From assembly GCA_045595705.1 (NCBI GenBank), contig JAZOBA010000046.1:1-30012 (forward strand): a stretch of DNA of 30,012 bases, given 5' to 3'. This DNA is from JAJPXI01 sp045595705. Its GTDB lineage: Bacteria; Bacillota; Clostridia; Oscillospirales; Oscillospiraceae. This document shows positions 15,814 through 24,448 of the stretch, in pieces. The notes under the pieces were generated by a model. The model did not search any database and was not told where the DNA came from. It saw only the letters and a list, made by a program, of their open reading frames with translations. Every line of letters starts with the position of its first letter. Positions within the stretch are counted from its first letter, which is position 1. Position numbers and translations under genes: made by a program.

Positions 15814-16617
15814 TTACTTTAGCGCACTTAAAATCTCGCTGGCATCTTCAAGGACCAGATGAGGCTTATCCTCGGATGCTTCCAAAATCTCACGTGTGGT
15901 TTCACCGCTGAGAACCAAAATCCCGGTGATACCGGCATTCAGTCCAGACTTCACATCGGTATAGATACGGTCACCCACTACGGCAGTCTCCTCCTTGGAA
16001 AAGCCGTGAGCATCCATGGCTAACAGGGGCATCAGGGGGCTGGGTTTACCGATGACCACCGGGCGCTTGCCGGTAGCGTTGAAGATCATATCGCACACGC
16101 TGCCGCAGTCGGGCACCGAGCCAAACTCGGTGGGACAGACATAGTCGGGATTGGTGGCAATATAAGGAATACTCTCACGGGTCAAAAGCAGATAGCTGAC
16201 ATCGTGAAGTTTCTGAAAGGTCAGCTCGGTGTCAAAGCCCATGACGATGCACTCAACCTCATCGATGTTCTCGGTGACAGTGAAGCCCTCCATCTCCAAT
16301 TCCTTCTTCAGAGACTTGGTTCCGCAGACGTACAGGGTCTGACCCTTGTGGTGCTCCTTCAAGTAATAGGCAGTCGCCTGAGAAGATGTGATAAAGTCCT
16401 CTCGAGTGGACGAAATACCCAGCTTGGCCAGCTTCTTGACGTAATCCTCCACACTTTTGGAGGAATTGTTGGTCATGAACAGATACTTTCGACCGGTGGC
16501 CTTGATGGTATTCAGCAGTTCGATGGTAAAATCGTACAGACGGTCACCCAGATACAGGGTTCCGTCCATGTCAAACAGGAACAGCTTTTTACTGCGCAGG
16601 ATCTCGTTTTTATCCAT
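15814..16617 (-). CDS. HAD-IIA phosphatase (NagD/AraL-like)
   Basis: A cytoplasmic phosphatase of 267 residues. HAD motif I is F-D-M-D-G-T-L (Asp16 nucleophile, Asp18 acid/base), motif II is M-T-N-N-S-S-K, and motifs III/IV are G-K-P-S-P and V-V-G-D-R-I-Y-T-D. The C2a cap between them places it in the NagD family, which dephosphorylates sugar phosphates, glycerol phosphates or nitrophenyl phosphate. It is the final gene of the long minus-strand cluster, and its ATG overlaps the DUF1667 stop by one base. In Bacillus subtilis the NagD-type araL lies next to araM, the G1P dehydrogenase gene. The co-occurrence here supports a role in removing phosphate from glycerol phosphate or overflow triose phosphates. 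Confidence 0.9.
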   Translation of the reverse strand: MDKNEILRSKKLFLFDMDGTLYLGDRLYDFTIELLNTIKATGRKYLFMTNNSSKSVEDYVKKLAKLGISSTREDFITSSQATAYYLKEHHKGQTLYVCGTKSLKKELEMEGFTVTENIDEVECIVMGFDTELTFQKLHDVSYLLLTRESIPYIATNPDYVCPTEFGSVPDCGSVCDMIFNATGKRPVVIGKPSPLMPLLAMDAHGFSKEETAVVGDRIYTDVKSGLNAGITGILVLSGETTREILEASEDKPHLVLEDASEILSALK

Positions 16618-16964
16618 TACAGAATCTCCTTCGTGGCGACGATGGAAGTGCCGTACACATCAGACAAGATCACATCACCGATGGCAACAGGGGCCTCAAC
16701 ACTTGTGGCGTGAATAAGGTCCATGATCTCAAACATCTTATCCTTGGGCACGGGGGCGGCCGACTTGACTGACACCATGGTATCTTCACGGTTGCTGACA
16801 CGGACGATAGAGGTCAAGCTGCGCACGGGATTGGTGCATTCGCCGATGGCATGAGCCTCACCGCGGGGACAGGCATTACCGGTCACGGTAATCAGTTCGC
16901 CATCGATCTCGGCCACCATGGAGCAGCCGCGGGGGCAGACAACACAGGTAATATTTCGTTTCAT
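16617..16964 (-). CDS. DUF1667 iron-sulfur-type small subunit
   Basis: A 115-residue protein with Cys at 7, 10, 14, 32 and 43. The first three lie in C-V-V-C-P-R-G-C and the fourth in A-C-P-R-G, a pattern suited to an iron-sulfur or zinc centre. The family is nearly always encoded with a GlpA-like dehydrogenase and a pyridine-nucleotide oxidoreductase, as in Thermotoga and clostridial glycerol operons. It presumably helps electron transfer or assembly in that complex. It overlaps the upstream oxidoreductase gene by four bases (ATGA) and the downstream phosphatase gene by one base. The identity is confident, but the biochemical role of the family is not settled to my knowledge. Confidence 0.9.
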   Translation of the reverse strand: MKRNITCVVCPRGCSMVAEIDGELITVTGNACPRGEAHAIGECTNPVRSLTSIVRVSNREDTMVSVKSAAPVPKDKMFEIMDLIHATSVEAPVAIGDVILSDVYGTSIVATKEIL

Positions 16965-18211
16965 TCTGCCACCTCCAGACTGACAATAATCTCTTCGGTC
17001 ACATTCTTCAGCTTATCGGCCTTAACGATCAGCTTTTCCATCTCACCGGGAGCCGCGCGCAGACGCATGGCAGTGGCCAGAACTGCATCCCCGGACTTCA
17101 CGGTAAACTTCACCTTGCCGTAGGGCGCGCCCACACGCAGGAACAGGCTGACATCTTCATTTCCATCGGTATGGACACTCTGAGGCAGCACGTAACGCAC
17201 TCCGTAGCCTGGCTTGGTTGCTACCGAAACAGAGCCGGTCTCCTCACCCTTAACAAAAGCAGCAGCACCCAAACCGGCGCGCTCAGCCTCATCAGACACG
17301 TAATCCACAAGATCGTGCACCTGCAGCACGTTGCCGCAGGCAAAGATGCCGGGCACCTTGGTCTGGCAGTGCTCGTCCACCAAAGCGCCGTTGGTGATGG
17401 GATCCATAGGAATACCGGCGGCGCGAGTCAGCTCGTTTTCAGGAATCAGTCCGACCGAAAGCAGCAGAGTGTCGCAGGGGATATAGCGTTTGGTCTCTTC
17501 AATGGGCTGCATCTTTTCATTCACTTGAGCAATCGTAACACCCTCAAGGCGTTTCTTGCCGTGGATCTCACACACAGTGGTGCTTAAATACAGGGGGATA
17601 TCAAAGTCCTCCAAACACTGAACGATATTACGGGTCAGACCGCCGGAATAAGACATGATCTCACAGACAGCCTCCACCTTGGCCCCCTCCAGCGTCATGC
17701 GGCGGGCCATGATCAGACCAATGTCGCCCGAACCAAGGATGACCACCTTTTTGCCCACCATATAACCTTCGCAGTTAATGAACTTCTGGGCGGTACCGGC
17801 GCTGTACACACCGGCAGGACGGGTACCGGGGGTGTTCAGTGCACCACGGCTGCGTTCACGGCAGCCCATGGACAGAACCACGGCCTTGGCCTGAATCTTC
17901 AGAATACCGTCACGGTTCTGGGCTGTAACCACCTTTTCGGGGGATACAGCGGTAACAGTAGTTTCATAGTAGACCTGGATGCCGCGTTTGAGTACTTCCT
18001 GCTTGTATGCATCGGCATACTCCGGACCGGTCATTTCTCGGCCCATCTTATGAAGTCCGAAACCGGCGTGAATACACTGACGCAGAATACCGCCGATATC
18101 AGGCTCGCGGTCCAGAATGACCACATCCTGCACACCGGCGTCATAAGCGGCAACGGCAGCAGCCATACCGGCAGGGCCACCGCCCACAATGACAATATCA
18201 TGCTGTGTCAT
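16961..18211 (-). CDS. NAD(P)/FAD-dependent oxidoreductase, glycerol-3-phosphate dehydrogenase partner
   Basis: A flavoprotein of 416 residues in the disulfide-reductase fold. The FAD-binding G-G-G-P-A-G is at 11-16, an NAD-binding L-G-S-G-D-I-G lies near residue 157, and F-A-C-G-N-V the second FAD contact. The segment R-Q-C-I-H-A-G-F-G-L-H-K is characteristic of the oxidoreductase that accompanies GlpA-like proteins in Thermotoga (TM1433 type) and clostridia. It likely passes electrons from the GlpA-like subunit to NAD+. The Shine-Dalgarno is GGAGGG, and the gene starts 14 bases after the GlpA-like stop. No membrane segment is visible, so the complex should be soluble and NADH-producing rather than quinone-linked. 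Confidence 0.9.
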   Translation of the reverse strand: MTQHDIVIVGGGPAGMAAAVAAYDAGVQDVVILDREPDIGGILRQCIHAGFGLHKMGREMTGPEYADAYKQEVLKRGIQVYYETTVTAVSPEKVVTAQNRDGILKIQAKAVVLSMGCRERSRGALNTPGTRPAGVYSAGTAQKFINCEGYMVGKKVVILGSGDIGLIMARRMTLEGAKVEAVCEIMSYSGGLTRNIVQCLEDFDIPLYLSTTVCEIHGKKRLEGVTIAQVNEKMQPIEETKRYIPCDTLLLSVGLIPENELTRAAGIPMDPITNGALVDEHCQTKVPGIFACGNVLQVHDLVDYVSDEAERAGLGAAAFVKGEETGSVSVATKPGYGVRYVLPQSVHTDGNEDVSLFLRVGAPYGKVKFTVKSGDAVLATAMRLRAAPGEMEKLIVKADKLKNVTEEIIVSLEVAE

Positions 18212-18225
18212 GCTGCGACCCTCCC

Positions 18226-19659
18226 TTACAGTTTTCCGGTCAGGGGCTCAGAGCCCTTGCCGAATTTGGTGACCTGTTCCACTGCCATGCCCTGTTCCTC
18301 AGCAATTAACTTCATAACATAAGGTGAGCAGAAACCGCCCTGACAGCGTCCCATGCCGCCGCGGGTACGGCGCTTGACTCCGTCCAGATCATAGGCAGGA
18401 GGATTGCGCTTAATGGCATCACGCATCTCCCCTTCACTGACCGTCTCACAGCGGCAGACGATCTTGCCGTAAGCAGGATGCTGCTTGATGTAGGCATCCT
18501 TCTCGTCATCGGACATTTCACGGAAGGTACGAGTGTTTTCGCGCTTGCCGTCCCAGTCTTCCTTCTCCTCCAAAGCAAGACCCTGAGCAGCAAGAAGTTC
18601 AACGGCACGTTTGGCGACAGCAACGCATGCAGTCAGGCCGGGAGAATCAATTGCCGCAACATGGATAAAGTTTTTTACCTTGTCAGAGGAACAGATGATA
18701 AAATCTCCGCCTGCAACCGAGCTGCGCACGCCGGTAAAGGAAGTGATGACCTGTCGGAAGTTTACAGTAGGCACACTGCGGGCAGCAAAGCGGCTGATCT
18801 GAGCCAGTCCCTCTGCCGTGGTCTCGGTGCATCCACCATCTTCCACCGGAACAGCGGTGGGTCCGGTCAGCAAATTGCCATCCACGGTGGGAGAAACAAG
18901 AATGCCCTTGCCCTGAGCAGAGGGAACCTGGAAGATTGTGTGCTTGACACGCTCACCTTCAGCCTTGTCCAACAGCATATACTCGCCTGCACGAGGAATA
19001 ATGGAGTAGAACTTGTCCCCTGCCAGTTCAGCAATCTTGTCCGCACCGCAGCCGGCGCAGTTGACCAAATAAGTACAGATAATGCTCTCCCCTTCTGCGC
19101 TGGTCACGGTGAATTCTTCACCGCCTTCGATTTTGACCACTTCAAAGTTGCGCTTGAACTCCACCCCGTTGTCCATGGCGTTGCCAACAGCAGCGATGGT
19201 TAGGTCGTAGGGGCAGATAATACCCGCAGTGGGAACATACAGTACCTTGGATACTTCCTGCGACAGATTGGGCTCCAGAGCACGAGCCTCATCGCCGGAC
19301 AGTACAGCAAGCCGAGGAATCCCATTGGCTTGTCCACGCTGATACAGCGCTTCAATAACAGCATCTTCCTCAGCCGTGCCAAAGGCACACACCAGACTGC
19401 CGTTGTTCTTATAGTGAACATTCAGTTCCTTCGCGGCCTGATACAGCAGTTCCACACCCTTGGCGTTCATTTCAGCCTTCAGGGTGCCGGGCTCGGGGTC
19501 ATAACCGCCGTGAATGATGCCGGAATTAGCGCGGGAAGAACCCATTGCAACATCATTTTCTTTTTCTAAGAGACATACGTTCAAACGGCAACGTGACAGC
19601 TCACGAGCCACCATGCCGCCAATCACGCCTGCTCCGATGATCGCAACATCGTATTTCAT
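18226..19659 (-). CDS. GlpA-like FAD-dependent glycerol-3-phosphate dehydrogenase with [2Fe-2S] domain
   Basis: Predicted to oxidise sn-glycerol-3-phosphate to dihydroxyacetone phosphate. The 477-residue protein has an N-terminal FAD motif (I-I-G-A-G-V-I-G-G), a DAO-type substrate domain with N-S-G-I-I-H-G-G-Y, and a C-terminal BFD-like iron-sulfur domain with C-R-C-E-T-V and, 33 residues later, C-Q-G-G-F-C. I start it at the ATG at 19659. A TTG at 19680 in the same frame overlaps the Shine-Dalgarno region. A related fold acts on 2-hydroxyglutarate, so the substrate is not certain from sequence, but the oxidoreductase-DUF1667 pair downstream strongly favours glycerol-3-phosphate. No glpK or glpF is nearby. 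Confidence 0.88.
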   Translation of the reverse strand: MKYDVAIIGAGVIGGMVARELSRCRLNVCLLEKENDVAMGSSRANSGIIHGGYDPEPGTLKAEMNAKGVELLYQAAKELNVHYKNNGSLVCAFGTAEEDAVIEALYQRGQANGIPRLAVLSGDEARALEPNLSQEVSKVLYVPTAGIICPYDLTIAAVGNAMDNGVEFKRNFEVVKIEGGEEFTVTSAEGESIICTYLVNCAGCGADKIAELAGDKFYSIIPRAGEYMLLDKAEGERVKHTIFQVPSAQGKGILVSPTVDGNLLTGPTAVPVEDGGCTETTAEGLAQISRFAARSVPTVNFRQVITSFTGVRSSVAGGDFIICSSDKVKNFIHVAAIDSPGLTACVAVAKRAVELLAAQGLALEEKEDWDGKRENTRTFREMSDDEKDAYIKQHPAYGKIVCRCETVSEGEMRDAIKRNPPAYDLDGVKRRTRGGMGRCQGGFCSPYVMKLIAEEQGMAVEQVTKFGKGSEPLTGKL

Positions 19660-19694
19660 TTCCTTTTCTCTTCCTCTCAATACATCTAGCAGAA

Positions 19695-20426
19695 TTAATT
19701 CTCGTCCAACAGGAACTGAACCAGATCCGGGAACTGCATATAATCATCTACACACAGGAACGGGATATCCGACAAGTAAACCGATTCATCATTTCCGCCC
19801 AAACCGTAGTCATCACCCACATAAAGCACATTTGCATGCTCAAGGCCCTGTTCCTTACAGTACTGGTCCAACGCATGGAACTTATTATAGGGCTTGGGAG
19901 CCATGTCAAAGGAAGATGAACCGCCCACAAACACACAATAGTCGGAAAAGGCTTCCACAACCTCATCGTAGAAAGCGCGGCGTTTTTTACGGTCTGGATC
20001 AAAAGCCAGCTTGTCCGCCTGAACAGCCTTTGTACCCAGCACCGGGAATGTCAAGCATCCGGAAGGATGATATTCCACATTATCACCGGCAAATTCGGTG
20101 TATCCATGCTTTTCACGCAGGGCAGTCACACGCTGCTCCACGCTTTCCCTGTCGCAGGGAAAACTCAGATCCCGTACGATATCCAGATCTTTGGTCTCTG
20201 CATTATATGTTGCGTACTGTAAACCATAGTTACCGATGATATCGATTGGAAACTGCTCCAGCTGATTGAAAATGCGGTACACCTGACCGGCACCTACCAT
20301 CAGCAACTTATATCGCTCACCCAGAGCAATCAGAGTCTGGCGACAGCGCTCGGTCATATGTTGCTTATGCTGAGTAAGCGTACCGTCAAGATCCATTGCA
20401 ATCACTTTAATATTATTCTTATCCAT
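19695..20426 (-). CDS. HAD-IIB (Cof/phosphomannomutase-like) phosphatase
   Basis: A cytoplasmic HAD hydrolase of 243 residues. Motif I is M-D-L-D-G-T-L-T with Asp12 and Asp14, and the C-terminal metal-binding loop is V-G-D-D-Y-G-L-G-G-N-D. The cap between them contains F-P-C-D-R-E-S and N-V-E-Y-H-P-S-G-C-L-T, reminiscent of phosphomannomutase and sucrose-phosphatase relatives. The segment F-V-G-G-S-S-S-F-D replaces the canonical motif II-III environment. The gene lies 16 bases after the first G1P dehydrogenase gene and 35 before the GlpA-like gene, so it belongs to the operon. It is a second phosphatase of a different subclass from the HAD-IIA enzyme. The substrate is unknown and could be a glycerol- or polyol-phosphate. 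Confidence 0.85.
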   Translation of the reverse strand: MDKNNIKVIAMDLDGTLTQHKQHMTERCRQTLIALGERYKLLMVGAGQVYRIFNQLEQFPIDIIGNYGLQYATYNAETKDLDIVRDLSFPCDRESVEQRVTALREKHGYTEFAGDNVEYHPSGCLTFPVLGTKAVQADKLAFDPDRKKRRAFYDEVVEAFSDYCVFVGGSSSFDMAPKPYNKFHALDQYCKEQGLEHANVLYVGDDYGLGGNDESVYLSDIPFLCVDDYMQFPDLVQFLLDEN

Positions 20427-20442
20427 CGTTCAGCCCGCCTTT

Positions 20443-21702
20443 TCAGTGAACCATCAGGCTGTAATACAGCCACAGGACGGAATAACGGTCCTTCAGATCT
20501 TTGCCGAACTTCAGAGCATTTTCAATCTTCTCACGGCCGTACAAGTTTTCAAACTCAGCCACATCCATCTCAATGCTCTTCAGATAAGCAATCATTTCCT
20601 CGGAAGAAGGCGCCTCACGAAGCACTTCCTTGATCTCTGCCCATTTAGCAGCATAGACCGAGTACCAATCCTCGGTATACCAGCCGGTCTTGTCCTGCAG
20701 AGCAATTACGCTGTCGGCAATGGTGGTGTAGATCGCACGGATCTGCTCCTCCCACTCTGCGCGACTGGGAATCTCATTTTTCACAGGGGCGTCCAGTTTC
20801 AGCAGTTCCTCGCGAAGACGCTCGGTGTACACGCTGGAGTACACCACATCAGTACCGTGCATAAAATAAGGCTCATCGTTGAGAATACCGGTAATCTCGA
20901 AGAAATGAGACAGATGATGTTCACTGCCGGAAGCAGGGCGGGAATTACCCACAAAGGCCATGGCTACGCCCACACCAACAATAGCTTCCATCAAAGTCTG
21001 AATTGCATCGGGATCGCGCTGCAGCAGTTTGGGGCCCAGATCCTTGGTCTTGATAAGCATATCGTAAGTCAGATCATATACATAGTCGCAGAAATACTCA
21101 TCACGGACCACCTTGGCCAGCTTCCAGTCGTTCAGGCAGGAGTACTTGCCCAAAATATCACCGTAACCGGACTTGATCATCTCCATAGGCGCATCCTTGA
21201 GCACATTAACATCAGCAATGATCACTTCAGGCACATGGGTGGAATAGGTAATCTTCATGCCGCCCATGATCATAGCAGCGCCCACCGAAGCGTATCCGTC
21301 CATAGAAGGTGCGGTGGCGATGATGTAATAGGGCAGTTTCTTCTGGAAACTGACATATTTGCAGGTGTCCTGAATAACGCCGGAACCAATGCCGATGATC
21401 AGATCGGTGTCATCGGTTAATTTAGCATACATCTCTTCGACAGCTTCCTCATTGGGAATCACAAGGCCGTCACGCAGGTAAATCAGTTCCGACTCGAGAC
21501 GCTCACCAATCTGTGCCTTGATTTTGTCGCCACAGGTAGCGTAGGTATTGGTATCAGCTACAAGCAGAATCTTACGGTAATCACCCAACAGGCTGCCTAA
21601 TTTATCATTGGCCCCCTGCTCCACAAGAATGTGCTTGATACTGCAGGTATGAGTCATACCGCAAGCACAGGGCTTATCTTTCAGCAACTCTTCAAAATTC
21701 AT
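20443..21702 (-). CDS. sn-Glycerol-1-phosphate dehydrogenase, AraM/EgsA family (paralogue 1)
   Basis: Interconverts sn-glycerol-1-phosphate and dihydroxyacetone phosphate with NAD(P)(H). The 419-residue protein has an N-terminal C-A-C-G-M-T-H motif, the nucleotide-binding G-I-G-S-G-V-I-Q-D, T-A-P-S-M-D-G-Y-A-S, and metal ligands in S-G-Y-G-D-I-L-G-K (Asp), S-E-H-H-L-S-H-F (His) and M-H-G-T-D (His). The extended C-terminus (about 300-419) matches the AraM subfamily. GGGGGAG precedes the ATG. It lies between the MgtC genes and the HAD-IIB gene. In Bacillus AraM serves ether-lipid synthesis with PcrB; here the surrounding importer and oxidoreductases suggest the catabolic direction. A second, divergent copy is at 27306-28547. 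Confidence 0.93.
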   Translation of the reverse strand: MNFEELLKDKPCACGMTHTCSIKHILVEQGANDKLGSLLGDYRKILLVADTNTYATCGDKIKAQIGERLESELIYLRDGLVIPNEEAVEEMYAKLTDDTDLIIGIGSGVIQDTCKYVSFQKKLPYYIIATAPSMDGYASVGAAMIMGGMKITYSTHVPEVIIADVNVLKDAPMEMIKSGYGDILGKYSCLNDWKLAKVVRDEYFCDYVYDLTYDMLIKTKDLGPKLLQRDPDAIQTLMEAIVGVGVAMAFVGNSRPASGSEHHLSHFFEITGILNDEPYFMHGTDVVYSSVYTERLREELLKLDAPVKNEIPSRAEWEEQIRAIYTTIADSVIALQDKTGWYTEDWYSVYAAKWAEIKEVLREAPSSEEMIAYLKSIEMDVAEFENLYGREKIENALKFGKDLKDRYSVLWLYYSLMVH

Positions 21703-21743
21703 TTCCCGTACTCCCCCGTATGTATCAATCTGTATAAATCCAA

Positions 21744-22436
21744 TTAAAGTTCTTCGGCAGCTGCCACATGCTCCAGACTTGTAATTTTAACCAGAAGGGC
21801 ATCAGCCGAATATTTCTTCGGAAGATAAAGCGACAGAACGGCTCCGGTACATTCCCGGTCCTCTCCCACCGCGCGGGTCACCTCGGTGGTCAGAAGTTCT
21901 ACATTATCTTCCTCCAAAATCGCTATAATACGATTCAGTGCGCTGTTGTCACAGTATTCCACATACAAATTGACTTGAGCCCTTCCGTACAAAAAGGATT
22001 GCTCCAGTCGAGAAAACAGTACCTCAGCAATGAGAATCAACACGACAGCAATAATACCGCCCTCATAGAAACCGGCACCAAAACAAAGACCTACGATGGC
22101 AGATGCCCAAAGTCCGGCTGCCGTAGTCAGGCCCTTGACGCGCTGACGACGGGTCACAAGAATAGAGCCTGCGCCCACAAAGCCAATGCCGGCAATTACC
22201 TGAGCACCCAAACGGCCAAGATCGGTGTTATAACCCATCACAAGCACCAAATACTGACTGGTCAATGTGGTAACCGCAGCACCAAGACAAATCAGAATAT
22301 GGGTGCGAAGACCGGCAGAGCGACGTTTAAATTCACGCTCAATGCCAATCAGACCACCACAGATAAAAGAAAGTACCATACGCACAACAACTGCAAGCAG
22401 GCTGATATCCCGTAATGAATCAAATATAGTGATCAT
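21744..22436 (-). CDS. MgtC/SapB family membrane protein (copy 1)
   Basis: The 230-residue protein has four to five N-terminal transmembrane helices with the family segments L-I-G-I-E-R-E, A-G-L-R-T-H and R-L-G-A-Q-V-I-A-G-I-G-F-V-G-A-G-S-I. A soluble C-terminal domain (about 150-230) resembles an ACT-like fold. MgtC proteins modulate Mg2+ and phosphate homeostasis and, in Salmonella, the ATP synthase and Pi uptake. The ATG at 22436 has AGGAGG six bases upstream. A GTG at 22451 would include that site in the gene. It is encoded 11 bases after its paralogue (copy 2). Placement in a glycerophosphate operon suggests compensation for phosphate or Mg2+ changes. That link is inference. Confidence 0.92.
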   Translation of the reverse strand: MITIFDSLRDISLLAVVVRMVLSFICGGLIGIEREFKRRSAGLRTHILICLGAAVTTLTSQYLVLVMGYNTDLGRLGAQVIAGIGFVGAGSILVTRRQRVKGLTTAAGLWASAIVGLCFGAGFYEGGIIAVVLILIAEVLFSRLEQSFLYGRAQVNLYVEYCDNSALNRIIAILEEDNVELLTTEVTRAVGEDRECTGAVLSLYLPKKYSADALLVKITSLEHVAAAEEL

Positions 22437-22447
22437 AGCGGCCCTCC

Positions 22448-23173
22448 TCACATTTCATCGATCTTGTGCAGATGATCCAACTGCGAAACAGCAGACAAAA
22501 TCTCGCTGTGAGACTGCTTGTTTTTCAGTTTCAGATTCAAGACGGCGTTGGAATATTCCTGGAATTCCTTTTGTCCGGGTTCAATCTCCACATCCACAAC
22601 GGTTACACCCATCTGCCGCAGGCATGCTGTCACGGCACGAATCTCCTGAATCTGAGAAAACTCAATGTAAAGGTTCATATTTCGGGAGCGTTTCCGCATC
22701 CGGATCTCAAACAACGGCAGTACTCGAATACAAAGGAAAATAAGCGCCAAACCCAAAATAACACATTCGTAAAACCCAGCACCAATGGCAAGACCCATAC
22801 AGGCGCAGGCCCACAGTCCGGCAGCCGTGGTCAGACCTTTAACCTCCTTGCGGCCGGTCAAAACGATAGTTCCGGCACCCAGAAAACCGATACCACTAAT
22901 AACCTGAGCACCATATCGTGTAATATCACTTCGATTGCCCACATCAGAAATCATCGATGCCCAGCGTGTGGCCAGCATCAGATCCTGGTACTGACCCAAA
23001 AGCATCGTCAGCGCCGCACCAATACACACCAGCATATAAGTACGGAACCCGGCAGCGCGGTGCTTTCGTCCACGCTCAAGGCCGACCAGTCCACCCAGTA
23101 ACATCGCCAGAAAAAGACGCACCAAAATAGAAATCAGATTCAATTCTCTCAGAGTCTCTAAAACCGCACCCAT
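22448..23173 (-). CDS. MgtC/SapB family membrane protein (copy 2)
   Basis: The 241-residue MgtC-family protein, paralogous to the adjacent copy 1, has N-terminal helices with L-V-G-L-E-R-G, A-G-F-R-T-Y, Y-G-A-Q-V-I-S-G-I-G-F-L-G-A-G-T-I and V-K-G-L-T-T-A-A-G-L-W-A. A divergent C-terminal soluble domain follows. The membrane halves of the two copies are nearly alignable and the C-terminal halves differ, so the pair may form a hetero-oligomer or respond to different signals. GGGAGG precedes the ATG. It is the first gene after the 170-base gap downstream of the binding protein, which contains a strong hairpin and possibly a weak promoter. Confidence 0.92.
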   Translation of the reverse strand: MGAVLETLRELNLISILVRLFLAMLLGGLVGLERGRKHRAAGFRTYMLVCIGAALTMLLGQYQDLMLATRWASMISDVGNRSDITRYGAQVISGIGFLGAGTIVLTGRKEVKGLTTAAGLWACACMGLAIGAGFYECVILGLALIFLCIRVLPLFEIRMRKRSRNMNLYIEFSQIQEIRAVTACLRQMGVTVVDVEIEPGQKEFQEYSNAVLNLKLKNKQSHSEILSAVSQLDHLHKIDEM

Positions 23174-23255
23174 TCTCGTGCCTCCCTTCCTGATCCAATG
23201 TTCTGGTATTATTTATGGACACCGTTTTGCAAAAATGTCCTGTATATTTTAGTTC

Positions 23256-23288
23256 GACAAGGGCAGTCGGGATCCGACTGCCCTTGTC
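23256..23288 (-). terminator. Hairpin after the solute-binding protein gene
   Basis: A perfect 15-bp stem (23256-23270 with 23274-23288) with a 3-base loop lies 55 bases downstream of the binding-protein stop. No T run follows on the minus strand. It therefore looks less like a full terminator than a 3'-end stabiliser or partial terminator that gives the binding protein more mRNA than the genes below it. Confidence 0.65.
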
Positions 23289-23343
23289 CCTTGTCGCATC
23301 AATAAATCAGATTGCGATCGTTCAAACGTTACAACGTATTGAA

Positions 23344-24381
23344 TTAGTTGGTGGTGCCGTGCTCAGCCCACAGAGTATTCCACTTCTCCAGGATGGAAGC
23401 CTTGTTGGCGGTCAGATAAGCGACGTCGCGCTCAACCCAGGTGATCTCGGAAGCGGGCTTCAGCCAAGCATTCTCGGGGCTCTCATAGTTCTTGTTGGTG
23501 TAGCGCAGAGTGCCCTGCTGATAAGCAGCCAGAGCAGTCTGACCCTCGGCGGAGCAGATGAAGTCGATGAACAGCTTAGCATTCTCGGGGTTGGGGCCGT
23601 TCTTGATCAGAGCAGTGCCGAAGCAGGAAGCGGAAGTGCCGTTGGTGGGGTACTGCAGACGAATATTCTTAGCACCGTCACGGACCAGGCCGACAGCGCC
23701 GTCTTCGTAAGTCAGACCAACAACATACTCACCGGCCTGAGTGTTCTTGAACACGCCGGAGGAGGAGCCCAGGATAACCAGGTTGGGCATCAGCTTAGCG
23801 ATGTAATCCCAAGTCTCGGGGGTGTCGTTGCCGTAAACAGCAAAGATGTTGGACAGGTTGTTCCAAGCGGAGGAAGAGCTGTTGGGGTCAGCAGTAGCGA
23901 TCTTGCCCTGCAGCTTGGGATCCAGCAGGTCTTCGTAGGACTGGATGTTCAGGCCCAGTTCCTTCTCCAGGTCCTCGTTAACGACGAAGACGACAGTGGA
24001 CAGGTGGTCCATGGAGTACAGGCCGTTGGGAGAGGTGTAGCCGGGCATATTCTCGGCATCGTACTTGGAAACCCACTTCTCAAAGATCTCGGCGTACTTG
24101 TCGCCGTCGGAGTCAGCCATGCCACCCCAAACCAGGTCGCCCTGGGGATTGCCCTTCTCGCCGTCGATACGAGCGGTCAGCTCGCCGGCGGAACCGTTGG
24201 TAACGATAACTTCGATGTTGGGATACTTCTCGTTGAAGCAGGTGATCAAAGCTTCCAGGTCAGCTTCGGTCATAGTGGAGTACAGCTGAACCTCGCCAGA
24301 TGCCTTCTCGCCGGAGTCGCCACAGGCTACGAGTGCAAACACCATAATCAGAGCCAGCAGCAGTGCAACGATCTTCTTCAT
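23344..24381 (-). CDS. ABC transporter solute-binding lipoprotein (iron/phosphonate/phosphoglycerate type)
   Basis: The extracellular ligand-binding lipoprotein of the adjacent importer, 345 residues. A basic N-terminus and a hydrophobic stretch lead to a lipobox L-V-A-C with the lipidated Cys about 20 residues in, followed by a Gly/Ser linker. The mature part has features of the family 1 binding proteins related to FbpA, PhnS/AEP and PgtC: L-Y-S-T-M-T-E, D-L-V-W-G-G, and L-Q-G-K-I-A-T-A-D-P. I choose the ATG at 24381, with AGGAG eight bases upstream; an ATG at 24387 is too close. Codon use is strongly biased (CTG, GAG, AAC), as expected for high expression. Tyr-Tyr iron ligands are not evident. 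A phosphorylated small molecule such as glycerol phosphate fits the operon, but the ligand is unproven. Confidence 0.9.
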   Translation of the reverse strand: MKKIVALLLALIMVFALVACGDSGEKASGEVQLYSTMTEADLEALITCFNEKYPNIEVIVTNGSAGELTARIDGEKGNPQGDLVWGGMADSDGDKYAEIFEKWVSKYDAENMPGYTSPNGLYSMDHLSTVVFVVNEDLEKELGLNIQSYEDLLDPKLQGKIATADPNSSSSAWNNLSNIFAVYGNDTPETWDYIAKLMPNLVILGSSSGVFKNTQAGEYVVGLTYEDGAVGLVRDGAKNIRLQYPTNGTSASCFGTALIKNGPNPENAKLFIDFICSAEGQTALAAYQQGTLRYTNKNYESPENAWLKPASEITWVERDVAYLTANKASILEKWNTLWAEHGTTN

Positions 24382-24448
24382 GTTCATTTCTCCTTTTTGT
24401 TTTTTGTTATATACTTTATCGCGCTTTCATATCGCGATGAAGCCAAAA

